DNA from: Isoetes taiwanensis
Lineage: Eukaryota > Streptophyta > Lycopodiopsida > Isoetales > Isoetaceae
DNA length: 64,000 nucleotides
Reading direction: 5' to 3'
NCBI GenBank assembly: GCA_021234155.1
Contig: JAJEKV010000140.1
Span: forward strand, 558,001 to 622,000
The translations under genes were made by a program, and so were the position numbers. Below the pieces are notes generated by a model. The model was not told where the DNA came from. It saw only the letters and a list, made by a program, of their open reading frames with translations, and did no database searches. Of the stretch, positions 25,181 through 38,047 are shown piece by piece. Position 1 is the first letter of the stretch. Each line of letters begins with the position of its first letter.

Positions 25181-28100
25181 TGGATAGAGACATTAAATGT
25201 ATTACACGGAATCTCGAGGGTATTAACAATAACATTAAAGGGAAAGATTGAAGGTTTGTCTATCATCTCTCAACCACGACTTTTTGTTTATTCAGGGAAC
25301 ATAAATTACATGACTTCGATCATGAAAAACCATTAGTAAAACTCTTCCTCCTAATTATAGTATTTGGTCTATTCCTGCTAATGATACCTCTGCAGGTATT
25401 GCTATTGCTTGGAAGAACTATTTAAATATTTCTGACACTTATATGATCAACAGCAGGAATGGAAGGTGGCAGATACTCTTGTGTACCATTTATAGGATTA
25501 GACTAGCTTTGATAAATATCTATGCCTTTAACAATCCCACTGAGAGAGTGGAAGTTTGGACAGGAGTAAAGAATAGTCTGGATAATATTGAGTATGATGA
25601 ATGTATTCTGGGTGGAGATCTCAACATGGTTACCAATAGCTTCATGAGGAACAAAATTTTAAACCTCTAGCGGGGGAAGGAAAAGGAAGCTTGGGCTGGA
25701 TCTTACAAGTTGCCACAACTTAAATTTAGCGAAACCAAGTCTGGACCTACAGTTGGGTGATAAGAGAATTGATCCCACTTTATGCCTTCATGATAGATAT
25801 TATCTATCACGAAAATTTAATGGAACCACGATGCAAGGGTCATTAATTTGGAAGGATACACTCTCTCGGATCACTATCCCGGCCGATTATGCATCCATCG
25901 GCTACCAATCAATATAAGAAAAAGAGGAAGACTTATTTCAAACTTAATACCCGGTCTGCTGGATCATGATGAATTTATGGATAGATTACAAGAGGTCCTA
26001 GTTAGGTTTCCCAAGCCCAGGCCAATCCCGGATGGATGTTACGGTGGATTCAAGTTGCCAAGGCAATCAAGGCTGGCTCAAGGAATGGGGGAAGCAGGTA
26101 CATCGTGATAAACTCTCCTCCTTGCAGAAATTAAGAGATAGCACATGATGCTCTGAGGAGGAAAAAAAATAACATCAGTGGAAATTGAGAAGGAAGAGAT
26201 CAAGATTCTTGAAGGGTGGAGGCTCAAAGCAAAGATAAGAGAAATCAAGGATGATGAAAGATCGACTCTAAATACTTCTTTGTAAAGCCAAGGGCAAAAT
26301 TAAAAAGAACCACATCTTTGAGATAAGGGTGGGGGATGAAGACATCACAAATGAGGATCAGATTAAAATTCTTTGACTAACCACTTCAAAGAATATCATG
26401 GGTACCAATCAAGATAGTACCAGGGAGAATATGAATAGATTCATTAACCTCCAAGCAAAGGTTAATATGGAGGAGAATTCCGGCATTGAGAAGCCTTTCT
26501 CCAATGATGAGTTATTTCATATTGCAAAAGAAATGGAAAAGGGTAAAAGTCCGGGCCACTGATGGGCTCCCGATTGGAATTTTTATCAAAACATGGCCTA
26601 TTTTGGGGGATTGCTTCACTAATTTGGCTAATGAGTTCAACATTGTAAAATGCTTGGATGCAAAATTAACCACGAGCTTTATCACGCTCATCCCTAAAAC
26701 TGATATGCCCACCTCCTTCTCGGATTATAGGCCTATTTCTCTAACCAATGTGATTTATAAGATTATTTCGGTACAATTGCGGAAGGCTTAAGGGTGTCTT
26801 TGGAGAAATCATAAGTACTTCCCAATTTGCCTACTTAAAGGGCAATTCATCCTTGACAATGTTGTCCACTGACTATGTTGGGTGCGAATTGGGCCAAGGA
26901 TACCAAACAAGATGTTGCTCTTATCAAAGCTGGATATCACCAAAGCCTTCGACATGGTAAGTTGGGGCTTCTTATTTAAATGTTGCGGGGGCATTAGGTT
27001 TTCTCGGGCGAGGTAATTCTCCTTTTCAAAGCTATACTTTCAAATTCTAGATCTTGTTTTTAATTAATGGAGAATGTGGCCCCTTTTTTCCCCAAAGAGG
27101 GGTAAAAGCAGGGGATGCCCACTAGCTCCATTCCTATTCCTTATTATTATGGAGGCTCTTCATGGTAAGCTAGAAGAAGCAAAGAGATCTAATATGATCC
27201 AAGGCCTCACCCTCCCCACGAGAATGGGGAGATGGATCAACTTTTAAATGGACATTTTCGCGGATGATACTTTCCTCCTAGTTTAGATGGACAATAGATC
27301 ACTTATCAATACTCAAAGCATCTTGGAAGAATTTGGAGTAGCCTCGGGGTGCAAGATCAATCCTCTCAAATCTAAAGTGGTTGCGCAGGGGATCAGGTAA
27401 AGGGAGAGCAAGCAATTTGCTCTCTAGGGTGTAAAATATATCCTTCCTACTAATGCTTCCAAGATTTTTAGGAATTCCCTTAGTCCTTAAAGGTAGTCAT
27501 TCGATATATGGTGCGATATTATTGAGAAATTTCAAAGGAAAGTGGAATGACCCTAAACTCAAATATATTTCTAAGCGGGGCGGGGCCATAATTGCAAATT
27601 TTGTCATTTCTTCCTCTCATGTTTACCAGGTCATCATCATTCTTGCTCCTAAGAAAGTAACCTCCAAACTTGAGCATTATTGGGAGATTCATATCACAAT
27701 AGGCGAGCAGAAGATCTTTGGACTCCGTGGCTATGGAGGAATGTTGTAAAAGCCAGGAGTCACAGGGGTCTAGGTGTCATAAACATAAGCGGGGGGATTG
27801 CTCTTGCGACTAAGTATCTACATTACAAAGGCGACCTATGATCGATCAAACACCGGTTTCTATTATCATAAGGCATTACTTAGCGGATGTCTTTCTTATG
27901 GGTGGAGGAAGCTAAATTTAGTGTTGCCTCATGCTATATTTTTTTCAATCAAAGTTCCAAACTCTATCCACAGGCATAATCAAAAAATGGATCGAGCATG
28001 GAATCTAGTTAAAGGCATGTTTTCACGGAAAGAGGGTTATCCATGGATCAATCTATTTTTTGGAATCCGGCTCTCCTTACTAATAATGCCTCCTTATGTT

Positions 28101-28860
28101 TAGCATGCCATTTTAGGGCAGGCCAGAATTTGGGGGAACAAAGGTATCCATGTCATCGGAGATATGTATGATGACCAAGGTATCATCCCTTTCATCTTTC
28201 GGCCTGGAGGGAGGGAGGAAAGCGGAAATATTGTATATAATAATATATGCACATAAGCTCTCTCGGGGGACTTGGTCAAATGATGAGGATAAGCTGGAAC
28301 TATAATGGTATCCACGGGTTTCAAGGTTAAGAATGCTTACAGATACGATGAGAGACGAGAAGCTTTCCATTCATAGCAAGTGGCGGGGACGGATGAAGTG
28401 AGATGCATTAAAATTTAAAATTCATGTGGTCGAGTCCTATCCCCCAAAAGTGAAGTCTTTTATGTGGCAACTTTGGCATAGAGCTCGGCCACCAATCATA
28501 AAGATATAGGATTCATATGGCCATTAGGATGTACGCCCCGGATGTATCGATCCGCGGGGGAAGATGAAGAACACCTCTTTAAAGATTGTCTTTGGTCGAA
28601 TGGGTCCTTGAGCTTGCTTCTAATATCTTTGGATATAACCTTATCATGGCTGACCCATTTGGAGTTCTTTTTCCGAATAATCCTATCGATTGGAGGATCT
28701 ATATCCTTCTCTGGCGTCACGGAAGGGAGGAACAATTTTATCTTTAAGCTGCGAGATAACTCACGGAGGCAATCATCAAACAAGTTCAATACGACATCGG
28801 ATGGATTTCAGCCACTTTATAGACTCAATTCTAATTTGTATTCTTCTCATATTTAATTAT
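25181..28860 (+). CDS. L1 ORF2: endonuclease, reverse transcriptase, zinc domain (broken)
   Basis: Starts MDRDIKCITRNLEGINN, the normal start of the endonuclease; RWQILLCTIY, NIYAFNNPTERVEVW and ILGGDLNMV (25,465-25,630) continue it. Reverse transcriptase: DGLPIGIFIKTWPIL, TSFITLIPKTDMPTSFSDYR (26,670-26,730), KLDITKAFDMVSWGFL (26,930-26,975), GVKQGMPTS, and IFADDTFLLV at about 27,257-27,285 with the catalytic Asp pair. The end has PPKVKSFMWQLWHRARPP and a zf-RVT-type DEEHLFKDCLW (28,563-28,600). No single frame runs through; at least eight shifts are needed. Confidence 0.8.
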
Positions 28861-29376
28861 TATCTTCATCTTGGTGCGCCAAACTCAAATGGAAGAAGAT
28901 TGATCACGAATACTAATCAACAATGGATCAAAGTGTTAACCTCCCAATCTCTACAACCATGAGGAGCCATGCCTTTATAGCTTCTTTGTTGTGATCGAGA
29001 ATCCAAATGCTAGAAGAGATTTGCTTTGTGAGGCAAAAAAAGCGATGAGGGGCGGCTCAACATGGCAGCGAGAATCTGTATGTGCCCATTACGTGTACTA
29101 TCGGTCATGAGTCGGAGGCGGGACAAATCGAAATCAACCTCGGGTCTTACTTTTAGTGGACATCCATGTATGAAGGCGAATCTGAGTTGGATAACATGCT
29201 CCGGCTATTTTGAATATATTCCATAAACACATACATTATAGGGTTAAACTTCCCTCTAAAAAGTTTCTTCTTTTTTGTTACCTTAAACAGGGTTATACTT
29301 CCCTTCAAAAAGGATCTTTTGTTAACTTATACTTTATAATTAATATATAAACTTCGCCTTCAATCAAAAAAAAAAA

Positions 29377-29392
29377 TTGCAATGCTTACATT
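29377..29392. repeat. Target-site duplication, right
   Basis: ATTGCAATGCTTACAT directly follows the L1 poly(A) tail and matches 22,527-22,542; the sequences diverge from the next base but one. Confidence 0.85.
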
Positions 29393-32300
29393 CTCTAAAC
29401 CTGGAACTCTACTATCAACGGTGCAATCGCATTTACAATGCTTAGGATAATCCCAACTGGAATGCATCATCTACAACTATTTTTTCGTCTCAAATTATCT
29501 TGAAAAAATAACTGGTTACCCTCATCACTCTCCGTTCATCATCACGGTCAATCACGGTTCGCCGAAACCTTCAAATCATTCGTCCAATCTTGCTCTCTTG
29601 GGCCTTTGGTAACATGGCATCCTCTCCATCGATAATAGTCTCCTCATACTTCCGTTTCTTAAGAGCCATATCTCACGCAATTGACACAATAAACAGATAC
29701 ATGCAAATCCATAATTCCATCACCTCATCAGCGCGACCTTAATTCTCATTATAACTATCAAATCGCGATAGATAATTCCTATAATCACCACTCTTATCTA
29801 CTCCAACAATTTGTCGATAATGTCGAATCAAAGCACACAGTAAGCAATATCACATTATTATACATCTTTTGAGGTCCTTTCAATATGATTTCTTATCGGG
29901 GCCAAGCGAATTCACAAATCTTTGTTTGTCAAAATAAATTCAATCGAGGCCCAAACGAACTACCTCGAATAATATCTTAGCGGACGGTTATGCGCCCTAT
30001 CGAGTGAGGTTTTTTTTTTCCATTTTTTTATACACCCTATTTTTTCCCACTCGATTAGAGCATCAAAGAATCGAATCTTGGTGTGAATAAATTATATTAG
30101 TGTAGATAGTAGTAAAAGATCCTATATAATAAAATCCTATATAATAAAATTATCATTAATCTAAATACCTAGATCGGATGGCTTAGATCTAGGGCTAGAT
30201 TAATCGGATGGTGCGGATTGGCCAGGGCTGATAGAAATAGGCGGGACTTGGGTTCCTAGCGGCAAAGCTCACAACCCTCCTTTTTGCTTTCGCTTGGGAT
30301 GGATTGATCGATTACGAATTGATTTAGAAATTTTGGATTGAATGTCAAAGGTTAAAAACTCTACGATACGCCATAGTCAAACTACGCGATCTCAGGAGAT
30401 CCTTCCACGAATTGGAGTGATCTTTCATCGACCGAGACCTCCAGACCTCCTTCAACCAGTCATGTAATTCGTTTGCTCTACATGAAGATCACGATTTACA
30501 CAGGTCAGTTGAAGCAAATTCGTTCTGTGATTTGTCTGCTATGCCAACCATGATTTACAGTTAGGTTGAAAAAAGAAAGCTTACGGATTTACCGCGAGGT
30601 CAATTCACGATTTATACAGGCCAGTTGAAGCTGAAGCTTATAGATTTACACAAGCCATAAGCTTATGAACTGGAGTGATCTTTCATCTCACTCCTACATT
30701 TGTTCTTGGATTTTACTAAGGAGCCTAAAACACATGTCAGGGCTTCTGTAACTTTGAATGCATTTGTCCAAGCAAAGGTCTTATGCAATGAGCTAGCTGA
30801 CTATAACTTCATTCCTAGCATATCTCATATGCCTTGCAAATCTGTAAATTCTTGCATTTTCATGTTTGCACAAGAATCTGAGACCTCTGCAGTCTGCCAC
30901 ATGCATTAAAATATTTGAAAAACAAGACTAGAAATTATACAAGATCGGTTAGCTCAATTATTTACAGCCCCATGTGCCTTGCAAGTGAATTCTGCAATCT
31001 TACCTCTGCTACATGCTCTTAAAATACTCATAAAGGCAGGATGAAACAAATTCCATATCCCCAGTGAATTTGAGAGAAGATCCTTCTAACCAAAGATCCT
31101 CTATAATCACGGCATTTAGGTAAAATTTTCTCATCCATAAATGTTTTGTTTTTCATTAAAGTAGTGCGTAATATTTGAGTCTTTGTTCACATTGATTTTT
31201 GCGGGAATGGACTTTGGTGTTCCATTTGAGTCTTTGGCATTCATTTTAGCGGGGGGTGGACTTTGGTATTCCAACATCCCAATGTGGACAATTTAGCGGG
31301 GTTTTTTAGTTTATTTTTTAAGTTCTTGGCACCTTACAAAGTAAAGTAATGCTTGATGTCTCTATGAGTTCATTAATCAGTTTGGCATTGTAATAGCATG
31401 AGCGAAAATAATTACTTTTTGATGCATTAATTGCATTGGCAAAAATGAAGGCATACATTGTTTCTCATTGTGTTTCTCATTATCCAAAGAAGAGTCAATG
31501 ATGTGTTTTGTGACATGGCGGGCATTCTTATTATCGGTTTCCATTTCAAATGTGGCGGGATAATGCCAACAAAATTGAGCATTACACTAACCGCTAATCG
31601 AGGATAACACTAATCGAGGATTTTGTTGAGGGGCTCGAAAATAGCAATGTATCTAGCCCGATAAAAATGCAGCTAGGTATTGAGGAGCTTCAGGAAAAAA
31701 TATATGTTAGTACATTTTTTTAGTGTAATATCTTGGGAAATTTCTTATTTTCTTCTTAAAAATTGCTTGGAAATTTTTTCAAGGTGACCGAATTTAACAC
31801 GGTGGTATTTTTTTTGTTTTGAACTCATGATTTTGTTGTCTTAGTGTAGCGGTGAATGCTTATATTAAGACAACAAAATCGAGCATTGGAACTTCATAAA
31901 TGATTAGACCCATTTTGATATTTATGTGTGCTATGGTATTTTTTTTTGAAAGCGACTTCTTTAAAATTCATATAGCACAATTTTGACCATAAAGGCCTTT
32001 CAAAAGATGTACTTATGCGTTATATGTTCATGCCATTCATATGCTCATGCCATGACATATTGGTTCTTTAAATTAATATGAATAGCATTCAAGCTAGAGC
32101 CATCATGGCATTTCTTGATGTTGGAGGTGTAATCTATTGCAAAAAGCGGAATTTCGATAAACCTCTGCTAACCTTGAACAATTGGTATCGGATGTGATGA
32201 AGTTTCTAAAGTTTGATGGTATACCACCTTGTGAGCCACCTCAAGCTATTTTTTCTTTTTCACCTTTGTTTATGTTTATAGCGCCTCACGGTTGTTGTAG

Positions 32301-33180
32301 CTCGTGCTTTCGGTTGGTAGCCAAGATGTGAATACCTCTTTTTCCCATGTGTTGCTTTTTTCTTTTTTCCATATAGTTCTTGTTATAGCCGGTGTACTAT
32401 ATACCCTACTATAAGTCTTAAGCTTCAAGTTGAGCGTTCTAAAGTTTCTTACGCATTCATCAACCTTATTTAGAAACTCTTCCATATGTGCTTGACCATA
32501 TATATTTCTTGCAATGGGCCTAGAGCAATTTAAAAGGCGATGAGTTTGGTAAAAAAAATATTGTTAAGAGCACAGGTAGGTTGATCAATTGTATTCATAA
32601 GATTGGAATTTTAAGGGTCCTTCAACTCTATACGTGCCAATAAACGGTGAAACACTAATTTTTAATGCTTGACCATACATGTAGAGTTTGCCAATAACAT
32701 TTTTGTATTTCTTACACTTGGCGATGCGTTGAATATGAAGGGCATCATGAGTGCGCCAAAAACTTTGTAGGATGTAGATGAAAGTCAAAGCTGAATTCTT
32801 AACATAGTGATGGCGGTTTTGAAGTATGTTCCGGGCAATGATGTCGAGGATTTAAGATACGATTACGCAAGAGATGCTTATGTACACAAATTATGAATTA
32901 ATTATTATGAATCCAAGATTTTTTTTTTTTTTTTTTCAATCATCTCTTCCTTATTTTTTTATTTTTTGAGACAATCTCTTGGCGGGGTTTGGGCATGACA
33001 TTCAATGTTGCCATGCTATAGATAAAAGTTTTAGTGGATATGCAAGGCATATCTCTCTACGATAAACGTTCCTTTAGTTGGGATGATCAATATTCCTTTT
33101 TAAGAAGAGTGAGTTTCCAAGGTGATACATGTAGAAAGGTGTGGATGGAACAAACAAATGTTGAAAGATGTGGATAGAAT
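29393..33180. other. AT-rich stretch without a recognisable gene
   Basis: No family recognised. Minor items: a 16-bp tandem repeat CCTATATAATAAAAT at 30,120-30,150; a cluster of related CACGATTTACACAGG/CAGTTGAAG strings at 30,488-30,625; TGGAGTGATCTTTCATC at both 30,414 and 30,670; a 20-base T run at 32,918-32,938 that could be the poly(A) tail of a minus-strand retrocopy; and minus-strand frames at 32,485-32,276 and 32,788-32,585 that match nothing known to me. Confidence 0.5.
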
Positions 33181-33184
33181 AAAC

Positions 33185-33302
33185 AAGGGTATACAATTAG
33201 ATTATTTCTGTTATAGGAAGCCAACATATGGATGGAAAAACGAGGGTATACACTTTAACTATTTTTTTTGTTATAGGAAGCAACATATTGTATTAAATTG
33301 TA
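33185..33302. repeat. Imperfect ~57-bp tandem repeat
   Basis: AGGGTATACAATTAGATTAT...TTATAGGAAGCCAACATAT is repeated with changes as GGGTATACACTTTAACTAT...TTATAGGAAGCAACATAT. Confidence 0.6.
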
Positions 33303-34320
33303 TGGGAGAAATTATAAAGACCAAGAGTTCTTCAAGGGTTTTATTCTTATATTCAGTCAATAAAAGTAGCTTTTTCCATATCTTTATCATTCAATTTATT
33401 CAGAGTAGCAATCAATGATGATTTCTTAGTGCATGTACAATGGAATATTTAGGTGGTTCTAGGTTTTTTTTGCAATACAAACTTATGAGTGTTAATATTG
33501 CTCATTCGTTGGGTACAATGTTTCTTGAAGCAAGTTTGATATAAGATTGTCAAATTCACAAGTAGGTAACACATCAATACAAAGCCTTACCCAGACAACA
33601 TTCATAAACAAACACTCCATGTCCAAATTCATGGAATGCCCACCGAAGGTGGAGCAATTTCTAGTACCATATGCTTTTTTACAATTTTGAGACCTTAATG
33701 CCTTACCGGAGAAAGAAAGCCAAAATGAATACTGGATTCTACTTGATGCAAAACGAAAGACCAGAACAGTAACAAACAGCACTGTGCAAAATACCAACCC
33801 TAAACAGAAAATGGGGCCATGTTAAAGAAAAAAGCAGCCCCGATAGGCGGCAACTTTGTCATCATCCTAGATTTTTTTTTTTTTTTGGTTAGGGCGCATA
33901 AAGCGGTGGCAGATCCAGCGCCTTCTTTCTCAAAATTGATCCGTTCTTCCGTAATCCGTAGGCTTATTAGTGGGTCACAATCTGCTGCCTCGTCCACAGT
34001 TGTACAGATGGACCCATTAATTTTTAAACCACTTGGGCGGTGCGCTTGAACCCTAAATTTGTCTTTCAGGCTACAAAACAATGGCCTTCATGCTTGCTTT
34101 TGTCTTCTTGCCAATATGCCCTCAACAAACTCACTGGGTTCCTTCCATTTTACTCTGCCATTCCGTTTCTGCCACTTTCTTCTCCATCTTTTCTCGCTCG
34201 CCATATCTTTCTTCCACAAAAAAATCCCCTCATATTCTGCATGCCTTTGCTTCCTTGCGCATTCTACAAAGTTTTTCTTTTTTGCTAGTCTCATTGGGTT
34301 GTTGAATCTCAAGTTGTGGA

Positions 34321-35015
34321 ATGAATATGGCGCACAGTGATGTAACTTCTCCTGGATGGCCCCTAGATCTTCATGTCAATATGCTCCTTCAATCTGACCA
34401 TGACATGCCTGACCCTTCAGTTTTTTCTTCTCTCAGTTTCTCAACAAGATCTTCCAATAGTTTTCAGACAGAAGCTTCAGAGTATAACTTCAATGTTGCT
34501 TTTGCAAAGTCTAGTTATTTTCCTAGTCTAATCAGCAGATTTCTGTAGTCTTGTACTTCCAGTTTTATGAAAGGAAAACCATTACTTTGGGAGAAATGCT
34601 AGGCATCAAAGCCTCAAATTTCACGCGAAAAGAATTGCGCGGAGCATCACAGGATCATTCAGATCAACTGAAGGTTCCTTACAAACCAGTGAGGGAAGCA
34701 AGCAAGAATAGAAGAAGATGGAAATTATTAAACTGCAAGTGCAGGTCTGAAAACGATGTAGTGGATTCTATCATTTGTGTTGAGAAAAAGACATATAAGA
34801 ATGCAGACTATATACAATTTCTCATGAATCATCCCCTGATAGACAGGGACTGGGAACTAGGAGATCTTTTGGAATCTGCAAGCTGCACTGCAAAGCCAAA
34901 ACCAGAACAAGCCTGTAAAGAAGATGATGAAGGTGCATGTGAAAAAATTAAAGCAGATAAAAATTCTTATGACGAGGATAAGCTTGTTCTTTGGATGTTA
35001 ACTCCTGTTCGTTAG
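34321..35015 (+). CDS. Small protein resembling the plant At3g17950-like family
   Basis: Function of the family is unknown. From the ATG at 34,321: a GWPLDL motif (residues ~12-17), a Ser-rich block SSLSFSTRSSNSFQTEAS, then after a likely 68-bp intron (34,495-34,562, GTTGCT...TTCCAG, phase 0) FYERKTITLGEMLGIK, a basic RRRWKLLNCKCR, and an acidic C-terminus ending LVLWMLTPVR, stop at 35,013-35,015. The family as I remember it has the order GWPLGL, Ser-rich with TES, FF.DRS.TLG.L.G, and a K/R-rich W motif, in ~200 residues, which fits. CAG/CTG is frequent and the frame clean, so this is well-read sequence. Without the intron, a stop at 34,546 separates the halves. The intron is short and its donor weak. 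Confidence 0.55.
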
Positions 35016-35221
35016 TGATCCCCATATTCAAATTTTTGTGTTTGGAAGGTGTATAAATACGTCATCAATGTCAATAATATTGAATTGAATTGAATTGGAT
35101 TTTATTGTGATGAGGATAAACTTGTTCTTTGGATGTTAACTCCTATTCCTTAGTGGCCATTTCCATATTCAAAGTTTGTGCTTGGAAGGTGTATGTATAC
35201 GTCATCAATGTCAATAATATT
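34971..35221 (+). repeat. Tandem duplication of the gene's last codons and 3' region
   Basis: Unit 1 (34,971-35,081) contains the last codons, stop and 3' flank; unit 2 (35,109-35,221) repeats it at about 90% identity, including GAGGATAA, CTTGTTCTTTGGATGTTAAC and ACGTCATCAATGTCAATAAT. Between them sits a short (TTGAA)n run. Unit 2 thus carries a second copy of the C-terminal codons and of any polyadenylation signal. Confidence 0.9.
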
Positions 35222-36325
35222 AAGCACATTTGTATTTTATATGCAGAGAATGTTGTCCACCATCTTAAAGCATTAGTTCTTTGTCTTACACTCTTTTCCC
35301 ATGTTAGACACACTTCTTAGAAAGCACTTGGATAAATAAGAGTATGACACCATAGAATGTGAAGCTTCCTTTCCCCACTTTTTATGTACAACATATTATT
35401 ATAAAACATCTTCCCATGTAGCTAGATACTCACTACTAGAGGTATGAATAGTTAAAAAGTAAAAAGTACATGACCAAAGCACCTTGCCCTATACATGATG
35501 GTACTATGTCAAGAATCCCAAAGCATTGCAGTCCAACATCATGTTTGCCTTTTTTATTTTCGAGATTCATATTTTCTTCCTCTCTCTTATCATAAACATG
35601 AGATGAGATATGGGTCCTGATCTAACAAGATTTATTGATTACCACAATGTGTGTCTCCATGAACATAACCCCCACAAATCACATCAATGAAAGCATGTTA
35701 TTGGAAACTATTTACCACCGAAAGTTGACAATTACACGACACTGACACTGCAATCTCTAAAAACATTGGACATGTTTTATGTCTGATATGCATTATGCAT
35801 TTTCAAGGAGAAGCTTGCAAATTGGGATAATGCTTTTAATACCAACAAAAGAGGGGTTTTGTGGGGATATTTATTTTACCTATGAAGGCACGTCATTCCC
35901 TTCAACGTACTATGTGGTTCTTTATAAATAGATCGATATTATAAAATACTATTCAAGTATCCAACAGCAATTCTAGATATGCAGCAATGTTAGGCTCTCT
36001 AGATGGTTAGAAGATCTCTTCGCCTATGTTTTTGAGCCCCCCTTTGCCACAAACATAATCTTCTTGCTAACTTCTGTACCATCCTGAATATATATCCCAT
36101 CGCATAATCAATATATGTCTCCTTCTTAGGTAGGTAAGAAAATTAAACTTAGAATCAAAACTAGTACAGAAGCTACGGGATGAGAACTGGGAATCTTTGG
36201 GGTTCTAGGAAAAGCCATGTCATTAATACTAGGAAGTAGGATCGTATTAGACTCTCCCCTTTGCTCCTATCCAATGAAGATTCTTTTCTAGAATATTAGA
36301 TGACCAAAGTTACCCTAAAAAAAAA
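35222..36325. other. No gene seen
   Basis: AT-rich DNA downstream of the small gene; no frame, element or repeat that I can support. Confidence 0.5.
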
Positions 36326-36535
36326 GGTTTATTGTCTTGCTAGATAATACAAAATGGATCAATTCCTATGCAAGAACACAAGTTCCTATCTTTTGGGTTA
36401 CCCCAACGTGGAAACCTTTGCAATATTAAAGTAGGTTTATTGTCTTGCTAGATAATACAAAATGGACCAATTCATGTGCAAGAACACAAGTTCCTATCTT
36501 TTGGATTATCCCAAGGGGGAAACCTTTGCAATATT
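36326..36535. repeat. 102-bp tandem duplication
   Basis: Unit 1 at 36,326-36,427 and unit 2 at 36,434-36,535 both run from GGTTTATTGTCTTGCTAGAT to AACCTTTGCAATATT, about 93% identical, separated by six bases. Confidence 0.92.
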
Positions 36536-36948
36536 GGATTGAATCATAATGTTCTACATATTTTGTAGAATAGTTCCAAAGCAAGACCTAGATTGAAAGG
36601 AAGAATGTTCGATGAAAAAATGTTCTTTCCCTCTCGTGTTGTGCGGGGTAAGAATCCACCATTATCTTGAGGCGTGTACTATGTTATATTTGGGATGCGG
36701 GGTTTTAGGGCGAGGTGCCATGCAATTGTGCCTATAGGGTTATTTTTCAACTACTACGGTGTCCTAATGAATCTACTTTACACTCCTCATATCTGTCGAA
36801 TTTTAACAAGCATCAACAACACCCATGTAACTGACTTTAAAAGAGATGTTTTGGTTGTATTCACTACATATCAACACTTATATTCATCTACATAATGCTT
36901 CCACAATGAAAGTTGAACCTTCAGCATGAACTACAAGATCGTGCTAAG

Positions 36949-37865
36949 TGTGATGTTCCCCTAGAGTATCACGATACAAATATATATGTTCTCGGCCATG
37001 TCATCCTTTGTACAAGTCTTGCCAATAGATATGCGCATCGATATAGGCCATATCTAGCATGGGGCAAGACCAAGTTATTATCATAATTTGGTATGGAAGC
37101 CTATTTTCCACATGGCCACACCCCATAAGTGTCATGCCAAATGGATGCACCCCATTGGAGCCAAGTGGACTAAAGCCTAGAGCTAGCACAATTTTGCTCC
37201 ACCATCTGCTGCAACCTTGAATAGCTCTTCCAAAAATCATATTTGTGTGATTATATCGTTACTCTGAGGTAGCCCTAGGGCCTTGTGCATCGACTTGAGG
37301 GCGCCTACTTTAGAGTATCTGTAAGAGATGGAGACCCGGGGAGTCGGAGATAACACTTCAGAAGCAAGTATTTCTAGTAGATAGCTAGGTAGTTCATCTG
37401 GTAGGAATTAGCATCCCAGATGGGATTAATATGTCGTATCTCTTGTAGAGCCATTCCAAAACTACAATCCTGATCATGGACCTCAATCAATGAACTAAGT
37501 TCTATGCATGTGCTTAGGATTATGTTGGGGTGGTCACCACTCACCACACTCGTCACCACTCACCACACTCACCACTATTGAGGTGGTATAGAAGACTATC
37601 TGGTAGTATATGGGTGATATATGCACATGCACTGCGTCTTGAGGAGGATATTTACTGCGTATGCATTGTGGAGGGAGGATGATCAACTGTATTATCTGGC
37701 GGAGGGAGAGAAGAAGGGAGATGGTATATTGAGAGAGAGTATTTTGCTTGATCTAGCTATGGAGATGATGAATCTTTGTGTTGTGCATTGCCTTGATTTG
37801 ATAGATTGAGCTTGGATTGTTGGGTTTTTCATCCTTCTTGCAAGGTTAGAGTTCAGGCTCTAACA
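36949..37865 (+). mobile_element. Probable 5' LTR of a Ty3/gypsy element
   Basis: Begins TGTGATGTTCCCC and ends CTCTAACA, followed three bases later by a primer-binding-site-like TGGCGACCTGAGGGACCA (37,869-37,886), and 180 bp further by gag. TG..CA ends and the position fit a 917-bp LTR. There is no second LTR in the window to compare it with, so the left end is provisional. Confidence 0.4.
37534..37571. repeat. 19-bp direct repeat
   Basis: GTCACCACTCACCACACTC occurs twice in a row inside the probable LTR. Confidence 0.8.
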
Positions 37866-38047
37866 ATTTGGCGACCTGAGGGACCATTGATTGGCAAAAT
37901 TTCCATTGAAAAAGGAGTTGTTACCATTGGTATTGGTGATCGTCGGTAAAACAGCGACACCATTGAGGAAGGAGCAATTTCTTGGGTGAAGGGGATTTTG
38001 CCGTAATTGATTTGTGGGGTACAATTTGACAAAGGGAGCATAGTTTT

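Larger units (their letters stand above)
22543..29376 (+). mobile_element. Near full-length L1 LINE with poly(A) tail and target-site duplication
   Basis: A 6.8 kb non-LTR retrotransposon bounded by a 16-bp duplication (22,527-22,542 / 29,377-29,392) and ending in an 11-base A run (29,367-29,377). Order of parts: 5' leader from 22,543; ORF1 (about 22,990-25,103); ORF2 endonuclease from about 25,181, reverse transcriptase about 26,480-27,400, and a C-terminal zinc domain about 28,440-28,620. The length and intact ends say it inserted in full. The coding regions are broken by many indels; since CAG/CTG is scarce throughout (8 in 24,001-24,720 against 31 in 34,321-35,020, counted by eye), part of the damage may be base-calling error. 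Confidence 0.9.

Noticed and set aside
32918-32938. T run as proof of a minus-strand retrocopy
   Set aside because: No coding remnant or target duplication was found beside it; homopolymer length is also unreliable in this sequence.
33819-34340. Several overlapping frames upstream of the At3g17950-like gene
   Set aside because: They overlap in all frames and lack motifs; the stretch is more likely promoter and 5' leader.
37534-37571. Short direct repeats as a CRISPR-like array
   Set aside because: Two adjacent units without spacers in plant DNA inside a probable LTR.
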